Source: Yes71-27 sp040758635 (GTDB lineage: Bacteria; Bacillota; Desulfotomaculia; Desulfotomaculales; Ammonificaceae). From it: a stretch of 13,179 bases of DNA. The notes under the pieces were generated by a model. It saw only the letters and a list, made by a program, of their open reading frames with translations, was not told the DNA's origin and made no database searches. Below, piece by piece: positions 11,930-13,179 of this stretch (within the stretch, counting starts at the first letter, position 1; every line of letters starts with the position of its first letter). The stretch spans positions 1-13,179 of the forward strand of contig JBFLVI010000050.1 of NCBI GenBank assembly GCA_040758635.1, read 5' to 3'. Both the position numbers and the translations under genes were made by a program.

Positions 11930-12910
11930 GTGAAAAAGGTACTTGCATTGGGAGGAGCGGGGTTCATCGGCTCTTACATCGTCAGAGAGTTGCTGGAAAA
12001 GGGGTACGCGGTTACGGTGGTTGATAATTTTTCCAAGTACGGCTTCTTGAGCCACGATTTTTACTCCCATCCCAACTTTACTCTGAAAACCAAGGATGTT
12101 CGGGCGCTTTACCCCGCCGAGTTCAAAGGCTATGACTGTATCCTGTGCCTGGCAGCGCTCATCGGCGGGATCAGGTACTTCCACAAAATACCCTATCAGA
12201 TCGCGCGGGACAACACGGAGATTCTGGCCCACGCCATAGACTGCACCCTGGCAGCGTCTCCGGAGGCTACTTTTGCTTATTTTTCTTCCTCGATGGTTTA
12301 CGAAAGGATGCAACGCCCGGTCACCGAGGAGGATGCGCTGAACCAGCCGGTGCCCATCACCAATTACGGGATGCAAAAATTATTCGGGGAGTTTCTGGTC
12401 CGCGGCGCACACCAGGAATTCGGGCTCAATTACCTGATCGTGCGGCCCTTTAATGCCGTGGGTAGCGGTGAACTTCCCGAGGTGACCGCCGAGGGTCATG
12501 TGGAGTTCGGGATGGCTCATGTTATACCGGACTTTGTCTACAAGGCGCTAATTAGGCAGACACCCTTTGAGATCTTCGGTGACGGGGAACAGGTGCGAAC
12601 GTTCACCCACGCCAAAGATATCGCGGAAGCGGTTTGCATCATGCTGGAAAAGGGCGTAAGGAATGATGATTTCAACATCTGCGGCAACAACACCTATAAG
12701 ATCGGCGACCTGGCCCAAAGAATATGGGCGAAGGTGAACCCGGGGACAGACTTTCCGGGGTTCAAACACCTGCCCGTCCCGCCGTCGGACGTGCGGTTCA
12801 GGATCGGCGTTTCGGAAAAGGCGAAGAGGATTCTAGGCTGGGAGCCGAAGTATGACTTGGATTACATTATTGAAGACACATTAGGGTTTATCAGGCAGAG
12901 GTTAGGATGA
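11930..12910 (+). CDS. NAD-dependent sugar epimerase/dehydratase (extended SDR)
   Basis: A 326-residue extended short-chain dehydrogenase. LALGGAGFIGSYIVREL at 5-21 is the GxxGxxG dinucleotide site (Gly8, Gly11, Gly14), Asp32 in TVVDNFS binds the NAD ribose, and SSSMVYE at 119-125 and the Tyr146-x3-Lys150 pair in ITNYGMQKLFGE form the active site. VRPFNAVGSGE, FGDGEQVRTFTHAKDIAEA and the end ILGWEPKYDLD complete the nucleotide-sugar epimerase/dehydratase pattern. It probably makes a nucleotide-sugar donor for the transferases upstream; whether it is a 4-epimerase or a dehydratase cannot be read from the motifs. The GTG at 11930 has GGAGGAGG at 11910-11917. The 107-bp gap before it has no clear terminator, so it may be part of the operon. 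Confidence 0.86.
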   Translation: MKKVLALGGAGFIGSYIVRELLEKGYAVTVVDNFSKYGFLSHDFYSHPNFTLKTKDVRALYPAEFKGYDCILCLAALIGGIRYFHKIPYQIARDNTEILAHAIDCTLAASPEATFAYFSSSMVYERMQRPVTEEDALNQPVPITNYGMQKLFGEFLVRGAHQEFGLNYLIVRPFNAVGSGELPEVTAEGHVEFGMAHVIPDFVYKALIRQTPFEIFGDGEQVRTFTHAKDIAEAVCIMLEKGVRNDDFNICGNNTYKIGDLAQRIWAKVNPGTDFPGFKHLPVPPSDVRFRIGVSEKAKRILGWEPKYDLDYIIEDTLGFIRQRLG

Positions 12911-12913
12911 GCT

Positions 12914-13054
12914 ATGGTGGAACTCCCCGAAAGAAAGTTAAAGTTAACATATAACAACATCTGGCATGCAATTATTTTGCTTTACCTCCTGATCGCTTCA
13001 TTTCCGGGTTGGTACCAAGCAATTGGGGTAGGATTAGATCCGTCCTGGGTATAG
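12914..13054 (+). pseudogene. N-terminus of a polytopic membrane protein, interrupted
   Basis: Starting at an ATG 3 bp behind the epimerase stop with AGGATGAG as ribosome site, 46 codons encode a basic leader (PERKLKLTYNN), one hydrophobic segment (HAIILLYLLIASFPGW) and then GVGLDPSWV before a TAG. The GLDPSW motif after the first membrane helix is, from memory, usual in large predicted membrane proteins of glycan loci, whose helices continue for hundreds of residues. Here the frame ends abruptly at that motif and sequence resembling an insertion-sequence end begins. It is best read as a disrupted gene, perhaps for a membrane-bound transferase or polymerase. Confidence 0.55.
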
Positions 13055-13179
13055 GTCAAGTCCGAATTCTGGTGTAAATTCCCTCTGGCAGATAAGATCA
13101 CTCCGTTTTAAGCTGCATTTACCCGGGTATCGGCACTATTCACCTCCTTCTGCCGTTTTTCCGTGTTAGCCTTCCACTC
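13052..13179. mobile_element. Probable end of an IS256-like insertion sequence, cut by the window edge
   Basis: The segment begins close to the broken membrane gene. At 13055-13080 it has a stretch with GAATTCTGGTGTAAAT, which resembles the GAATTnTGTGTAAA core of IS256/Mutator-family terminal repeats (from memory of the family). A minus-strand frame ending 53 bp inside fits a transposase 3' end near its element end. The other end lies outside the window, so neither a matching inverted repeat nor a target duplication can be shown. Confidence 0.4.
13108..13179 (-). CDS. Possible transposase C-terminus, partial
   Basis: On the minus strand a frame open from the window edge ends at TAA (13110-13108), giving 23 residues with EWKANTEKRQKEV. 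Mutator-type transposases often end with an EEW or EKW plus a basic helix. The fragment is too short for certainty; the support is its position just inside the presumed insertion-sequence end. Confidence 0.3.
   Translation of the reverse strand, partial: EWKANTEKRQKEVNSADTRVNAA

Noticed and set aside
11828..12376. 182-codon minus-strand frame opposite the epimerase gene
   Set aside because: It mirrors the clearly coding NAD-dependent epimerase, has no recognisable domain and no ribosome site; a shadow of GC-biased codons.

Overview
The window looks like a chromosomal piece from a moderately GC-rich Gram-positive bacterium, most likely a thermophilic or anaerobic clostridial lineage (Moorella, Desulfotomaculum or Pelotomaculum-like). 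This is inference from strong GGAGG-type ribosome binding sites, frequent GTG/TTG starts, the dense mix of PIN, UPF0175 and DUF3368 toxin-antitoxin genes, and the style of the glycan genes. Nothing in the sequence fixes the species.

Region 1 (about 1-3690) is a toxin-antitoxin island, part living and part ruined. It starts with an apparently intact pair, an excisionase-type HTH antitoxin and a PIN toxin (212-903), under a good promoter. On the minus strand lie two decayed VapC tails (974-1250 and 1962-2090) that share a 50-bp identical block. Between them is a DUF5615/DUF433 pair whose DUF5615 toxin has lost its N-terminus. Next come an orphan AbrB-type antitoxin (2175-2384) with a promoter, whose end runs into a PIN-toxin tail remnant; a UPF0175 antitoxin with its own promoter (2662-2919); and a DUF3368 toxin (2916-3356) that seems shortened by one nonsense codon. 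A second copy of the PIN-tail remnant follows (3462-3557).

Region 2 (3687 to the right end) is a plus-strand surface-glycan cluster. It opens with an unusual 733-residue protein: a sulfatase-fold (alkaline phosphatase superfamily) domain with Thr at the formylglycine position, a DUF4214 module inserted before the last sulfatase segment, and a C-terminal PAPS-reductase/CysD-like domain with APS-reductase-type iron-sulfur cysteines. After it come a SAM methyltransferase, a two-domain glycosyltransferase of lower G+C, two GT4 glycosyltransferases with coupled starts, and an NAD-dependent sugar epimerase/dehydratase. Last is the N-terminus of a membrane protein, cut off where an IS256-like insertion-sequence end seems to begin (about 13052 on). 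The genes probably act together to build and decorate a cell-surface polysaccharide or glycoprotein glycan. The first gene suggests that sulfur- or phosphorus-based decoration may be part of the pathway.

The best candidate for something new is the phosphatase/sulfatase - DUF4214 - PAPS-reductase-like fusion. The toxin-antitoxin graveyard is the second point of interest.
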